Shown here: piece after piece, positions 16,905 through 26,340 of the stretch
Layout of the letters: each line of letters begins with the position of its first letter
Numbering within the stretch: position 1 is the first letter of the stretch
Assembly (NCBI GenBank): GCA_958296015.1
Contig: CATQIH010000047.1
Location: 1 to 37,964 of the forward strand
Reading direction: 5' to 3'
DNA from: Cyclobacteriaceae bacterium
Lineage (GTDB): Bacteria; Bacteroidota; Bacteroidia; Cytophagales; Cyclobacteriaceae
DNA length: 37,964 nucleotides
Notes under the pieces: model-generated
Databases searched by the model: none
Told to the model about the DNA's origin: nothing
What the model saw: only the letters and a program-made list of their open reading frames with translations
Made by a program: the position numbers and the translations under genes

Positions 16905-17234
16905 TTATGCTTCTGCCGCCGGGGCTTTGTCCGATTTGCTACCAACATTTAGCTTGGGAAACAAACGTTCGGCCAACACTTTGCCTAGTTGTTTACGGGC
17001 ATCCAAATAGTTGTTTTCATACTGGCGGCGCAGTGCAGTACAAGCCATTTCACATTCGGTCTCGCATACCTTCAGTACCTGTAAAGCCTCCTGGTAAGCG
17101 CGAATGGCTTTGCGGGAATTGTTGATGCACAAGCGAAGTTCCTGGCCAGAGACATGCAAGGCATGTTTTTCGCCCAAATTTTCCAGTCGCATCGCCATTT
17201 TTTCTACTGCTGCCGGTTCGTCTTCCCGTTTCAT
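16905..17234 (-). CDS. Uncharacterised 109-aa cysteine-containing helical protein
   Basis: Not recognised. 109 residues, predicted almost entirely helical and charged, with four cysteines clustered at about residues 51-84 (LRLCINNSRKAIRAYQEALQ, VLKVCETECEMACTALRRQY) in a pattern CxxxCxxxC that could bind a metal or haem-like group, or form disulfides. The C-terminus is an alanine-rich tail (SKSDKAPAAEA). No signal peptide. The gene starts 23 nt after the stop of the sulfatase gene on the same strand and is closed by a clear terminator, so the two form one transcript. Supported by position and terminator; function unknown. Confidence 0.65.
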   Translation of the reverse strand: MKREDEPAAVEKMAMRLENLGEKHALHVSGQELRLCINNSRKAIRAYQEALQVLKVCETECEMACTALRRQYENNYLDARKQLGKVLAERLFPKLNVGSKSDKAPAAEA

Positions 17235-17257
17235 GTTCAGGAAGCGTTTGTATCGTA

Positions 17258-18676
17258 CTATTCTTTTGCTGCGGAAACCTTGGCACCCACTTCCCTGGCA
17301 AGCTGTTGCATATCAGCTCGTAGCTGCCTGACCACCTGCGGCTCTGTCTCGGCACGGTTGTACTTTTCACCCGAATCGGTTTGCAGATCAAACAATTGTG
17401 TCTCGCCATCTACTTCCCGCAGCTTCCATCGGCCAATGCGCAGGCCCTCCAGCTCATTGATGAAATACCCATATGCCTTGCGGGGCGACTGCCGGGTCTG
17501 ACCAGTAAATAAAGGCATCACGTTGTATCCATCCACGGGATGATCCGGCAGCTTTCCCCCTGCCACTTCCAAAAAAGTGCGGTACATATCTAGGTTAGCC
17601 ACCAGTGCATCTGATACTTGCCGGGGCGCAATGTGCCCAGGCCAGCGGATCATGGCCGGTACCCGCGTTCCGCCTTCGTAAGTGGTGGCTTTGTAGCCCC
17701 GCAACGGCCCGCTAGACCCTACATGCCAGGGTTTGTTGCCTATCCCTCGCTGCTTCCAGTTGCCGCCCTCCGGCGTGGTGGGTATCTCAAACATACGGGG
17801 CGGAGCGTTCTGCCACGGACCGTTATCAGAGGCAAAAAAGACGATGGTATTGTCTGCCAGCCCTTCCTCTTGCAGGGTTTGCAGTACCTGCCCCACGCTC
17901 CAGTCAATCGTCTCCACCACATCACCGTAAAGCCCTGCTTTTGATTTTCCCAGAAATTCTTTGGTTGTATGGATGGGCAGATGCGGCATATTGTAGGCCA
18001 GGTAAAAGAAAAAAGGCTGCTCACCTTGGCTGTGTGCCCGGATAAACCGGGTGGCTTCGGCGGTATATTTGACCGTTAGGGAATCCTGGTTCACCGGGTA
18101 TTCTGCTACTGTAGTATCGAGGTACATCACCAGCGGCTCATCTGTCTGCACATAGGGCTTGATATAATCGTTGGAGTAAGGCAGGCCAAGCCAGCTATCA
18201 AAACCCTGATTGATCGGTAAAAACTTCTTCTGCTTGTAGCCCAGGTGCCACTTGCCCGCCATACCGGTGGCGTAGCCAGCCTGCTTGAGTCCTTCGGCCA
18301 GGGTGAGTTCGCTGTCGGGCAACCCACCGGTGCCATCTGCCCCGGTACCACCTCCAAGCTTCACGCGGGGCATGTAGCGACCGGTCAACAGTTCGGCGCG
18401 GGAGGGCACACACCAGGGAGCCGCCTCATAAGAGGTAAACCGGATGCCCTGTGCTGCCAGCGAGTCGATATGCGGCGTTCGGATCGTAGGATTTCCATAG
18501 CTGCTCAGATCGCCATAGCCCATATCATCGGCAAACAGGATGATGATATTAGGAGGATTGCTTGCAGGAGCATGGGTTGTAGCGGAAGATTGCTGCGCGT
18601 TGCTTTGCGTGCTTACAAACATATACAGCATCAGCAGGATAACCATTTGGAAACGTTGTGTGATTCTAAATTTCAT
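17258..18676 (-). CDS. Secreted sulfatase (formylglycine type)
   Basis: 472 residues with a signal peptide (hydrophobic about 10-27, ending SNAQ). Sulfatase landmarks: metal-binding DD at 50-51 (NIIILFADDMGYGDLS), the formylglycine motif C89-V-P-S-R (APWCVPSRAELLTG), K142/H144 (GMAGKWHLGY), H232 (NMPHLPIH) and D284-N285 (FFASDNGP). C89 must be oxidised to formylglycine by an anaerobic maturase or FGE encoded elsewhere. The overall form resembles arylsulfatase A-like glycan sulfatases (family S1); the subfamily is not assignable by eye. It precedes a small unknown gene in the same transcript and is transcribed divergently from the DAC-domain gene. Acts in the periplasm or outside, removing sulfate from a polysaccharide. 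Confidence 0.95.
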   Translation of the reverse strand: MKFRITQRFQMVILLMLYMFVSTQSNAQQSSATTHAPASNPPNIIILFADDMGYGDLSSYGNPTIRTPHIDSLAAQGIRFTSYEAAPWCVPSRAELLTGRYMPRVKLGGGTGADGTGGLPDSELTLAEGLKQAGYATGMAGKWHLGYKQKKFLPINQGFDSWLGLPYSNDYIKPYVQTDEPLVMYLDTTVAEYPVNQDSLTVKYTAEATRFIRAHSQGEQPFFFYLAYNMPHLPIHTTKEFLGKSKAGLYGDVVETIDWSVGQVLQTLQEEGLADNTIVFFASDNGPWQNAPPRMFEIPTTPEGGNWKQRGIGNKPWHVGSSGPLRGYKATTYEGGTRVPAMIRWPGHIAPRQVSDALVANLDMYRTFLEVAGGKLPDHPVDGYNVMPLFTGQTRQSPRKAYGYFINELEGLRIGRWKLREVDGETQLFDLQTDSGEKYNRAETEPQVVRQLRADMQQLAREVGAKVSAAKE

Positions 18677-18799
18677 AGTTTGTGAGGTTGGTGTGCTTTA
18701 AAAAGCTTTTGGATGTTTAGCGTGATGAATGTAGCATTTTATTATTAGTTTTGAAAACAGGAGCAACGGACTATACCGTGAAGCATTCATGTAATTGCT

Positions 18800-18807
18800 T
18801 ACCTTTG
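18800..18807 (+). promoter_or_regulatory. Candidate Bacteroidota -7 element
   Basis: TACCTTTG matches the TAnnTTTG -7 consensus of the Bacteroidota housekeeping sigma factor and ends 22 bases before the ATG of the DAC-domain gene. No clear TTTG -33 element is at the expected distance. Confidence 0.4.
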
Positions 18808-18829
18808 AAGCTTTTAAACAAACGAGACA

Positions 18830-19966
18830 ATGGATCATATTCCCGAAACCACCTACCAGGCAGCCAAAGCCATATCAGGCGCAGTAGAAGCCCACTTTGC
18901 CCGGCAAATCACGCTGGCTCAGCAACAGCAGGAGGATCATTTGGCCAGCCAGATACCCATGCAAACCATTGAGGCCATCATCGATGCTACTTTCTGGGCC
19001 AGTCTGCTGCGGGAAGAAGGACATTTCCCTAAAATATCGCTGGCTTATCTGCATCCCAGCCAAACAGCGTATCCCTTGTTGTTTGAACATAGATATTCTT
19101 TGAGTCCGGAGGTGCTCATCAAACTGGCTCCTGCCGTTGAGCGTCCGGGTATTCATATTGGTGTATGGAGCGATGCCGATGGTTTGTATATATGGGGGAC
19201 TACCCGCATCATTCCCAATCTGTGCTTTGTGCTGGAAGTGGTAGAGCCAGGTATGCTGGTGATCAAACACAGAAATTTTCATGGGTTTGGCAAGTTTGTC
19301 AATGTCGCTGTACTGCATGGCGGACAGGTGAAGATGATCGATAAGCGCAGTGCCCGGCAGCCCGATTGCCCCTCACTACTTACTTCGCTCTTGGGTTTGA
19401 ATGCATCCTGGAATGGCTCTGTCAACGTGTTGGTGCAACTGGCTGCCTCTATGCGTTCTCACCAGCGGGGCGGCTCGTTGCTGGTTGTGCCTGTGGGTAC
19501 CCATACATGGAGCAACTCTGTTATTTACCCTATCAAGTATGCTATCAGCCCTGCGTTTTCGGGGCTTACCAGTGCTATTCCTGAGCACAGGAAACCACAG
19601 CCTTCAGAAGTAAATTTATTAGACAAGCAAGTGGAAAGTATGGCAGGACTCACCGCCGTAGATGGTGCCACACTGATCAATGATCACTATGAACTACTGG
19701 CCTTTGGCATAAAGATCAAACGCTCTGCCGCAGGCACACCAGTAGAACAGGTGCTGGTCACTGAACCCGTCGTGGGCAATGAGGCTACCGTGATACATCC
19801 TTCGCAGAGCGGTGGAACACGCCACCTTTCTGCTGCCCAGTTTGTACACGATCAACACGATGCCCTGGCCCTGGTGGCCTCACAAGACGGGCGTTTTACC
19901 GTCTTCACCTGGTCTGCTGATAAGCAAATGGTGCAGGCACACCGCATTGAGTCGCTGCTGATGTAG
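18830..19966 (+). CDS. DACNV/DisA_N-like protein, putative diadenylate cyclase-type domain
   Basis: 378 residues, no signal peptide. The N-terminal about 210 residues fit a sensor-type domain found in front of DAC domains in Bacteroidota (DACNV): IPMQTIEAIIDATFWASLLR, GIHIGVWSDADGLYIWGTTR, MLVIKHRNFHGFGKFVNVAV. The C-terminal part has DAC (DisA_N) landmarks: GGSLLVVP at 214-221, DGA at 278-280 (LTAVDGATLINDHYELLAFG) and GGTRHLSAAQFV at 328-339. In classical cyclases the second motif is RHR; here the second arginine is leucine, so activity could be altered or lost. If active, the product would be cyclic di-AMP or a related nucleotide in the cytoplasm. The gene stands alone between two divergent or convergent sulfatase regions. 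Confidence 0.75.
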   Translation: MDHIPETTYQAAKAISGAVEAHFARQITLAQQQQEDHLASQIPMQTIEAIIDATFWASLLREEGHFPKISLAYLHPSQTAYPLLFEHRYSLSPEVLIKLAPAVERPGIHIGVWSDADGLYIWGTTRIIPNLCFVLEVVEPGMLVIKHRNFHGFGKFVNVAVLHGGQVKMIDKRSARQPDCPSLLTSLLGLNASWNGSVNVLVQLAASMRSHQRGGSLLVVPVGTHTWSNSVIYPIKYAISPAFSGLTSAIPEHRKPQPSEVNLLDKQVESMAGLTAVDGATLINDHYELLAFGIKIKRSAAGTPVEQVLVTEPVVGNEATVIHPSQSGGTRHLSAAQFVHDQHDALALVASQDGRFTVFTWSADKQMVQAHRIESLLM

Positions 19967-20033
19967 TGTGCAATCCTGTTTTTGGAGCTTGCTGATTGGC
20001 AGCGTGAAATTAGGGAGCATAGAAAAATAAACG

Positions 20034-20067
20034 TACCCAAGGTCTGTGTCCTCACAGACCTTGGGTA
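20034..20067. repeat. Perfect 15-bp inverted repeat with 4-base loop
   Basis: TACCCAAGGTCTGTG, loop TCCT, CACAGACCTTGGGTA. It lies 68 bases after the DAC-domain gene and has no T-run behind it on either strand, so it is a dispersed palindromic repeat or an atypical terminator. The palindrome resembles ones seen repeatedly between genes in Bacteroidota. Confidence 0.75.
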
Positions 20068-20200
20068 GGTTATTACTTCAATAGCCACTTACCTGTGGTA
20101 CCGTTTATTTTGTATGTCAAATCAATTATTATTGTACAATACATCACATCAGCAACAACGACAATTACCTATATTTACCCTAGAAATAAATATCCCAACC

Positions 20201-21313
20201 ATGAAAGTATTACTGGCTTTATTAACAGCGTTGTTTATGATCAATTTTGCTGCCTTAGCACAAACCACCGTTGTAGCAACGCACGGTCCGCTGCATGTTG
20301 ATGGCACAAAGATCAAGGATAAGAACAACCGCGTGGTGGAGCTTCACGGCGTGAGCTACTTTTGGCATCAGTTCAGCAACAACACGGCTTACATGAACAG
20401 CGATGTGGTGCAATGGCTACGCGATGACTGGAAAGTACAGGTAATCCGTGTGCCTATTGGGGTAGGAGCCAGCTATGATTGCAGCGTATTGGGAACCCGC
20501 GTACTTTCTGAGGGTGAATGTGAAAAGGGCAACCCGGGAGGAATAACAGGCAAAGAGTGGGGCTACCAGGTAGCCCGTCGTGCCATTCAGGCCGCTATAG
20601 ATAATGGCATCTACGTTATCATCGACTGGCACTCGCATGATATTCACCTTGAAGAAGCCAGAGATTTCTTCAAAACAATAGCCCGTGAGTTTGGCAAACA
20701 GCCTAACATCATTTACGAAATCTTCAACGAACCTGACTTCACCACCAACTCCGACGGAAGCACTGTGGTGGACGAAACATGGCCGGAAATTAAAGCTTAC
20801 GCCGAAGATATGATCCGCGAAATCCGTCAGTATGATCCCAATAACATCATTGTGGTGGGCACACCTCACTGGGACCAGTGGCTGACCCAGGCGGCTGATG
20901 ATCCTATTACCGGCAAGCTGGCTAAAAACGTGGCGTATACGGTACATATCTATGCAGGTTCACATGATAGTGTGGAGAAAGAAGTGGATTACGCCGTATC
21001 CAAAGGATTGTGCCTGATGGCTACTGAAAATGGTAGTACTGCTGCGCTGTTTAACCTGGATGCTGACGGCAATCCTTATCCCAACTACTGGGACAAATGG
21101 GCTAAATGGACTGATACCGGGGGCATTTATGACAAGTATGATATTAGCTGGACCATGTGGTCGTTAGGTACCAAATATGAACGAAATTCCATGCTACAAC
21201 CCGGTGCCAGTACCTCGGGCCACTGGAGTGATGAGGACTTAACCGAAAACGGACAGAAGATTCGTGAGCAACTGCGCCGCATGAATGGTAATGCTGTCAA
21301 AGGAAAAAAATAA
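20201..21313 (+). CDS. Glycoside hydrolase family 5 (endoglucanase-like)
   Basis: 370 residues from the ATG at 20201. An upstream in-frame ATG at 20114 would bury the clear signal peptide ([20 protein letters not shown]). The TIM-barrel GH5 landmarks are the early [31 protein letters not shown], the acid/base glutamate E177 in [31 protein letters not shown] and the likely nucleophile E276 in LMATENGST. It looks like subfamily-2-type endo-beta-1,4-glucanases, but the substrate could be another beta-glycan. The gene is followed after 11 bases by a sulfatase lipoprotein on the same strand; the two should act together on a sulfated or mixed polysaccharide. Confidence 0.92.
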   Translation: MKVLLALLTALFMINFAALAQTTVVATHGPLHVDGTKIKDKNNRVVELHGVSYFWHQFSNNTAYMNSDVVQWLRDDWKVQVIRVPIGVGASYDCSVLGTRVLSEGECEKGNPGGITGKEWGYQVARRAIQAAIDNGIYVIIDWHSHDIHLEEARDFFKTIAREFGKQPNIIYEIFNEPDFTTNSDGSTVVDETWPEIKAYAEDMIREIRQYDPNNIIVVGTPHWDQWLTQAADDPITGKLAKNVAYTVHIYAGSHDSVEKEVDYAVSKGLCLMATENGSTAALFNLDADGNPYPNYWDKWAKWTDTGGIYDKYDISWTMWSLGTKYERNSMLQPGASTSGHWSDEDLTENGQKIREQLRRMNGNAVKGKK

Positions 21314-21324
21314 TAGTTTATAAA

Positions 21325-22920
21325 ATGAAAGGTACGTTGAAACCATCCTGTCTTGTCTTTTTTTATTTGCTATGTATCGTTTATCTGACCGGTTGCCAGA
21401 CCGAAACAGAACAGCGTACTGAACGTCCTAACATCCTGATTGCTGTGGCCGATGATGCTTCCTTTCCTTACATGGGTGCCTACGGATGCACCTGGATCAA
21501 TACGCCTGCTTTTGACCACGTTGCCAAAAACGGACTACTGTTTATGAACGCCTATACGCCCAATGCCAAGTGTGCGCCTTCCAGGGCCTGCATTCTGACC
21601 GGACGTAATTCCTGGCAACTGGAAGAGGCCGCCAACCATATGGCTTATTTCCCTGCCAAGTTCCAGACATTCATGGAAGCCCTGAAAGCACAAGGTTATT
21701 TTACCGGTCATGTACTAAAAGGCTGGGCACCGGGCAACCCCGGCATGGTCAATGGCAAACCACGTGAACTGACTGGCCCTGCCTTCAACGACATCAAAAC
21801 CACGCCGCCTACTACAGGCATCAGCGAGGTAGATTATGCTGCCAACTTTGCCAGCTTCCTGGATACACGTGACAAAGACCAGCCGTTCTGCTTCTGGTAT
21901 GGTTCCATAGAGCCTCACCGCAGTTACGAATACGGCACAGGTGCCCGCCTGGGCGGTAAGAAGACTGGTTCTATTGAGCGGGTGCCTGCATTCTGGCCAG
22001 ACACAGATACGGTACGCAACGATATGCTAGACTTTGCCTATGAGCTAGAATACTTTGACCAGCAACTCATGAAGATGCTGGATATATTAGAACAGCGAGG
22101 CGAATTTGATAACACGCTCATTATTGTCACGGCAGACAATGGTATGCCTTTTCCGCGTGTCAAAGGGCAGGCGTATGAGATGTCGAACCACCTGCCACTG
22201 GCGATGATGTGGAAAAACGGCATCCGAAACCCCGGAAGAACTATTGAAGATTTTATCAGCTTTATTGATTTTGCGCCAACCATGCTCGACGTAGCGCAAG
22301 TTTCTAAAGATTCCATAGCCATGCAGCCTATCCAAGGACGCAGCCTTGTCAATATCTTTCAATCTGACCAGTCCGGGCAGGTTGACACTACGCGGGATCA
22401 TGTGCTGATCGGAAAAGAAAGACATGATGTGGGCCGTCCGCACGACTGGGGGTACCCGATTCGTGGTATTGTCAGCAAAGATATGCTCTACCTGCGCAAT
22501 TATAAAACCGACCGCTGGCCCGCGGGCAACCCTGAAACCGGTTACCTCAATACGGACGGCAGCCCTACCAAGACGCAGATATTACAAGCTAGAACAAAAG
22601 AAAGTACACGCCCCTACTGGCAGTGGTCTTTTGGCAAACGTCCGGCAGAAGAACTGTATCAGATCGGTGATGCCCCCGATTGCGTTGATAACCTGGCGAA
22701 TGAGCCGGAGTTTGCAGGGCTTAAAGCTGAGTTGGAAGCACAAATGATCGAAGAACTCAAAGGGCAGGGCGACCCCAGGATGTTTAGCAAAGGCTACATC
22801 TTTGATGAATACAACGTGAGTTTTGATGAGCAACGCGGCTTTTATGAAAGATACATGAAAGGGGAAGATGTGAAAGCTTCCTGGGTCAATCCATCAGATT
22901 TTGAAGTGATAGACAATTGA
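21325..22920 (+). CDS. Sulfatase lipoprotein (heparan N-sulfatase-like form)
   Basis: 531 residues. A lipoprotein signal ends at C24 ([10 protein letters not shown]), so the enzyme is membrane-anchored. Landmarks: DD at 43-44 ([19 protein letters not shown]), formylglycine motif C83-A-P-S-R ([20 protein letters not shown]), SIEPHRSYE and DN in [16 protein letters not shown]. The [10 protein letters not shown] and [11 protein letters not shown] segments resemble N-sulfoglucosamine sulfohydrolase-type members of family S1 (subfamily 8-like by eye). The C-terminal region ([20 protein letters not shown]) is the standard small subdomain. It begins 11 bases after the GH5 stop, indicating an operon. 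Confidence 0.94.
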   Translation: MKGTLKPSCLVFFYLLCIVYLTGCQTETEQRTERPNILIAVADDASFPYMGAYGCTWINTPAFDHVAKNGLLFMNAYTPNAKCAPSRACILTGRNSWQLEEAANHMAYFPAKFQTFMEALKAQGYFTGHVLKGWAPGNPGMVNGKPRELTGPAFNDIKTTPPTTGISEVDYAANFASFLDTRDKDQPFCFWYGSIEPHRSYEYGTGARLGGKKTGSIERVPAFWPDTDTVRNDMLDFAYELEYFDQQLMKMLDILEQRGEFDNTLIIVTADNGMPFPRVKGQAYEMSNHLPLAMMWKNGIRNPGRTIEDFISFIDFAPTMLDVAQVSKDSIAMQPIQGRSLVNIFQSDQSGQVDTTRDHVLIGKERHDVGRPHDWGYPIRGIVSKDMLYLRNYKTDRWPAGNPETGYLNTDGSPTKTQILQARTKESTRPYWQWSFGKRPAEELYQIGDAPDCVDNLANEPEFAGLKAELEAQMIEELKGQGDPRMFSKGYIFDEYNVSFDEQRGFYERYMKGEDVKASWVNPSDFEVIDN

Positions 22921-23025
22921 AAATTGCGCACTCAATGGACATCATCTAACACCCGCCATATTAGCAAAAGCATCTGTATATCGTCCTTTGCTCGTCAACG
23001 ATTTTATCTGATAACCACGTTTTGA

Positions 23026-23124
23026 TTATGGCAAATCTTTCATACCTTTTCTATAAAGAAAAACACCAACAATCGTAATGATCATTGAACCGGATGCGAT
23101 GATGATAAAAGCTGTTTCATTCAT
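23026..23124 (-). CDS. Possible 32-aa single-pass membrane protein overlapping the sulfatase stop
   Basis: A short ORF not detectable at usual size cut-offs. Its ATG (23124-23122) overlaps the sulfatase stop in an ATGAATGA arrangement typical of translational coupling, and it ends with TAA at 23028-23026. The product begins MNETAFIIIASGS, has one hydrophobic segment (about residues 5-23) and a basic end (FLYRKGMKDLP), giving a positive-inside orientation for the C-terminus. No family recognised. The remaining bases to the convergent sulfatase at 22920 show no other gene. Confidence 0.5.
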   Translation of the reverse strand: MNETAFIIIASGSMIITIVGVFLYRKGMKDLP

Positions 23125-24640
23125 CTTTCAATAACTTTTTTGCGTCCCGGTCATCGTATTGCGTAATCAGTTTGCTGAGCTGTGATTTCAGGGTAGCGGT
23201 TATTTTCTCATCACCTTTTTTACCATACAGGTTGTGCATTTCGTTTGGATCCTTTTGCAGGTCGTACAACTCCCATTCATCTACCATATCGTAAAAACGG
23301 ATCAGCTTGTACCGTTTTGTTTTGATGCCAAAGTGAGGAGATACGGAATGCTCACCATTTTCATAATAATGATAATAAAGCGCATCGCGTCCTTCAGCGT
23401 TTTTGCCAGTAAGCAAAGGCAGAAAAGATTCGCCCTGCATATCCTTGGGCACAGCCACACCGGCTGCCTCCAGCATCGTTGGGCCAATATCCACGTTCAG
23501 CACAAAGTCATCCGATACAGTGCCCGGTTTGACAACGCCCGGATAACGCATCACCATCGGGGTGCGGAAGGATTCTTCGTACATAAAACGTTTGTCAAAC
23601 CAGCCGTGCTCTCCCAGGTAAAAACCCTGGTCGGAAAGGTAAATGACGATGGTGTTGTCCGTCAGGTCATGCTCATCCAGATAATCCAGTGTCCGGCCGA
23701 TGTTGCGGTCCAGTGAAGCTGCCGTACTCAGGTAATCGCGCATGTAGTGCTGGTATTTCCACTCAGTGAGGGCTTTGCCAGATAGGTTCCTGGCTTCCAG
23801 ATCGGCCTTGATGGGTTGGTAATACGCATCGAACTTAGCCTTCTGGTCGGCGTTCATCCGGGCAACATTATCGTCTTTGATATGGTCGAAGTCAGGGAAC
23901 ATTTTCAGGTCATAACCCATGATCATCGTTTTGGCGATGGACATATCCTGCACCTGGGCAGCTTTGCGGTGCTGGTAATCATCGTAAAAATTGTGAGCCA
24001 GCGGAAATGTCACCTCATCAAACATGCCCATGTCAGCGGTATCCGGCAGCCAGACACGGTGCGTAGCCTTATGGCCGATGACCAGGCAAAACGGTTTGCT
24101 GCTGTCGCGGTTGTCCAGCCAGTCTTCGGCAATATCTTCTGTGATATCCGATACATAGCCTTCTATCCTTTGCTGGCTGCCGTCCATCATCAAAAAATCA
24201 GGATTGTAGTAAGAACCTTGTCCGGGTAGGATCTGCCAAAAATCAAAGCCTTGCGGTTGCGTACCCAGGTGGTATTTGCCTATCCAGGCAGTCTGATACC
24301 CATTGCCTTGCAACTGTTTGGCAAAAGAGTCCTGACCGGCATCAAAATTAGAAGTTTCATTATCCTTGAACCCGTTTTTATGGCTGTACTTGCCCGTTAG
24401 AATGGCCGCTCGGCTGGGTCCGCAGATGGAGTTGGTGACATATGCTTTCTTAAAAATCACGCCTTCGTTGGCAATACGGTCGATGTTGGGCGTTTGCATC
24501 AGTTTGCTATCGTATGCACTGATGGCCTGGTAGGCATGGTCGTCTGAAATGATGATGACGATGTTGGGTAGCTGTTGTGCCCTGGCAAAAAGCGAAACAC
24601 ACAGCATTAAGGCTACAGATAAGATTCTCATATTGGTCAC
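23117..24640 (-). CDS. Secreted sulfatase (family S1)
   Basis: 507 residues; the second methionine (24631) gives an equally good signal peptide (MRILSVALMLCVSLFARAQQ). Landmarks: DD at 33-34 (IVIIISDDHAYQAISAYDSK), formylglycine motif C73-G-P-S-R (SICGPSRAAILTGKYSHKNG), AWIGKYHLG, VIGHKATH and DQ in VIYLSDQGFYLGEHGWFDKR, followed by MYEESFRTPMVMRYPG. The DQG/GEHGWFDKR form resembles glucosamine-6-sulfatase-type members (subfamily 11-like by eye). The C-terminus LYDLQKDPNEMHNLYG is normal. It lies convergent to the GH5/sulfatase operon and divergent from the PLD gene. Acts outside the cytoplasm on a sulfated sugar. Confidence 0.94.
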   Translation of the reverse strand: MTNMRILSVALMLCVSLFARAQQLPNIVIIISDDHAYQAISAYDSKLMQTPNIDRIANEGVIFKKAYVTNSICGPSRAAILTGKYSHKNGFKDNETSNFDAGQDSFAKQLQGNGYQTAWIGKYHLGTQPQGFDFWQILPGQGSYYNPDFLMMDGSQQRIEGYVSDITEDIAEDWLDNRDSSKPFCLVIGHKATHRVWLPDTADMGMFDEVTFPLAHNFYDDYQHRKAAQVQDMSIAKTMIMGYDLKMFPDFDHIKDDNVARMNADQKAKFDAYYQPIKADLEARNLSGKALTEWKYQHYMRDYLSTAASLDRNIGRTLDYLDEHDLTDNTIVIYLSDQGFYLGEHGWFDKRFMYEESFRTPMVMRYPGVVKPGTVSDDFVLNVDIGPTMLEAAGVAVPKDMQGESFLPLLTGKNAEGRDALYYHYYENGEHSVSPHFGIKTKRYKLIRFYDMVDEWELYDLQKDPNEMHNLYGKKGDEKITATLKSQLSKLITQYDDRDAKKLLKDE

Positions 24641-24684
24641 AAAGTTTGTTCTAATATATAAGTTTTTTGCAATCCAACGTTACA

Positions 24685-24692
24685 TATCTTTG
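24685..24692 (+). promoter_or_regulatory. Candidate promoter of the PLD-family gene
   Basis: TATCTTTG fits the Bacteroidota TAnnTTTG -7 element; a TTTG lies 15 bases upstream (24666-24669), slightly closer than usual for a -33 element. Its position downstream of 24667 argues against translation starting at the earlier in-frame ATG and for the start at 24787. Confidence 0.4.
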
Positions 24693-24786
24693 CTTCCATA
24701 AACTACCCGCTACTGATCCGGTAACAGAAACTCAACGAGCCGGGTCTTATTGTCTTGGCCTTTTTTTAATCCATACACCTACTTAT

Positions 24787-26340
24787 ATGTTACGTCAGTT
24801 TATAGCCATTCTCCTTATTTTGTTGTTGCTGGTCATCATAGCGGGTGCTTTGCTCAAGTGGCATGTGTTGGGAGAATTAGCATCCGAAGAACGTATAGGC
24901 CAGATATTATCGATATTCTTTAACGTACTTTATGGCCTGACCATCGCGGTAGTCATACTGGCGGTTGTACAGGAAAACGGGAACCCTTCCAAAACGCTCG
25001 CCTGGATACTCATCATCCTGGCGTTGCCACTGGTAGGTATGCTTTTGTATTCGTTCTTGGGTAAAAGCCTGCGCAAGCAAAAGCTCTTTATCAACAAACG
25101 CAACCGTGACCTACAATCGCTCGGTGAACTGGAAGAAAAGCAATTGCTTACCTTTGAGCGTGAGGCAACGACCAATTTAACATCAGTAAAGACCCATCGG
25201 CGGCTGGCCCGGTTGCAGTTGCGTAGTGGCAAGTTTCTGCTGTTTCCCGGTAACCGGGTGCATATATTACAGGATGGCCCGGCCACTTTTGAGGCGATAT
25301 TTGCGGCTATGGAGCGTGCCCAATATTTCATTCATATTGAGTATTATATCTTCGAGGAAGGTGACCTGGCCGATAGGATAGCTGCCATTGCCACCCGCAA
25401 AGTGCAGCAAGGCGTGCAAGTGCGACTGGCATATGACGGCGTGGGTAGCTGGTCACTTAGCAATAAATACTGTCGCCAGTTAAAGGAGGCCGGTGTAGAA
25501 GTGTATCCTTTTATGCCCGTGCGCTTTGGTCCGCTGGCCAACCGGCTCAACTACCGCAACCACCGCAAGATTGTAGTGGTAGACGGAACGGTGGGCTTTA
25601 CCGGGGGCATCAACGTGTCGGATAAGTATATCAAAGGTGATCCGAAGCTTGGGCACTGGCGCGATACGCATATGCAACTGGAAGGCCCGGCGGTGAGTTT
25701 CCTGCAATACATCTTCCTGACCGACTGGGAGTTTGTGAGCGGCCAGAACATGATCAGGCAGGAGCATTTTCCCAGACCCGATCCGGTGGGTAATATACCG
25801 GTGCAGATCACCGCCAGCGGCCCTGACTCTGACTATGCCAGCATTCACCAGACCTACGTTAGTATGCTCTACGAGGCCAAAGAGTACATCTACCTGTCTA
25901 ATGCCTACCTGATACCTGACGAGAGCCTGATGATGGCCCTCACCTCGGCAGCGATGAGTGGCGTAGATGTGCGCATCCTCATTCCCGAAGCCTCCGACTC
26001 TTTTGTAGTAAAGTGGAGCATCCGTTCGTATTTGGAAGAACTGCTGGCTGCCGATGTGAAGGTATATATGTATCAAAAAGGCTTTCTGCATAGCAAAGTG
26101 ATCGTAGCCGACGATTCCCTTGCATCGGTAGGCACAGCCAACCTGGACATTCGCAGCTTTGAGCAGAACCTGGAGATCAATGCCCTGCTGTATGATGCCG
26201 ACAAGGCATGTATGCTTAAAGCGCAGTTTTTTACCGATCTACAGGACAGCACCGCCCTCAACCTGGATACCTACCGGCAGCGCCCCCGCTTCGATCGGGT
26301 AAAGGAATCGGTGCTCCGGGTATTGAGTCCGGTTTTATAA
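24787..26340 (+). CDS. cls: Cardiolipin synthase-like phospholipase D family enzyme
   Basis: 517 residues from 24787; the in-frame ATG at 24667 adds a non-membrane segment and lies before a promoter-like element. Three hydrophobic segments occupy the N-terminus (FIAILLILLLLVIIAGALLK, FFNVLYGLTIAVVILAVV, LAWILIILALPLVGMLLYSF). Two PLD domains follow, each with an HxKxxxxD catalytic motif: NHRKIVVVDGTVGFTGG and LHSKVIVADDSLASVGTANL. This is the layout of ClsA-type cardiolipin synthases, which join phosphatidylglycerol with a second phospholipid in the inner membrane. It stands alone; a gene-free stretch follows. Function is assigned by family only. Confidence 0.92.
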   Translation: MLRQFIAILLILLLLVIIAGALLKWHVLGELASEERIGQILSIFFNVLYGLTIAVVILAVVQENGNPSKTLAWILIILALPLVGMLLYSFLGKSLRKQKLFINKRNRDLQSLGELEEKQLLTFEREATTNLTSVKTHRRLARLQLRSGKFLLFPGNRVHILQDGPATFEAIFAAMERAQYFIHIEYYIFEEGDLADRIAAIATRKVQQGVQVRLAYDGVGSWSLSNKYCRQLKEAGVEVYPFMPVRFGPLANRLNYRNHRKIVVVDGTVGFTGGINVSDKYIKGDPKLGHWRDTHMQLEGPAVSFLQYIFLTDWEFVSGQNMIRQEHFPRPDPVGNIPVQITASGPDSDYASIHQTYVSMLYEAKEYIYLSNAYLIPDESLMMALTSAAMSGVDVRILIPEASDSFVVKWSIRSYLEELLAADVKVYMYQKGFLHSKVIVADDSLASVGTANLDIRSFEQNLEINALLYDADKACMLKAQFFTDLQDSTALNLDTYRQRPRFDRVKESVLRVLSPVL

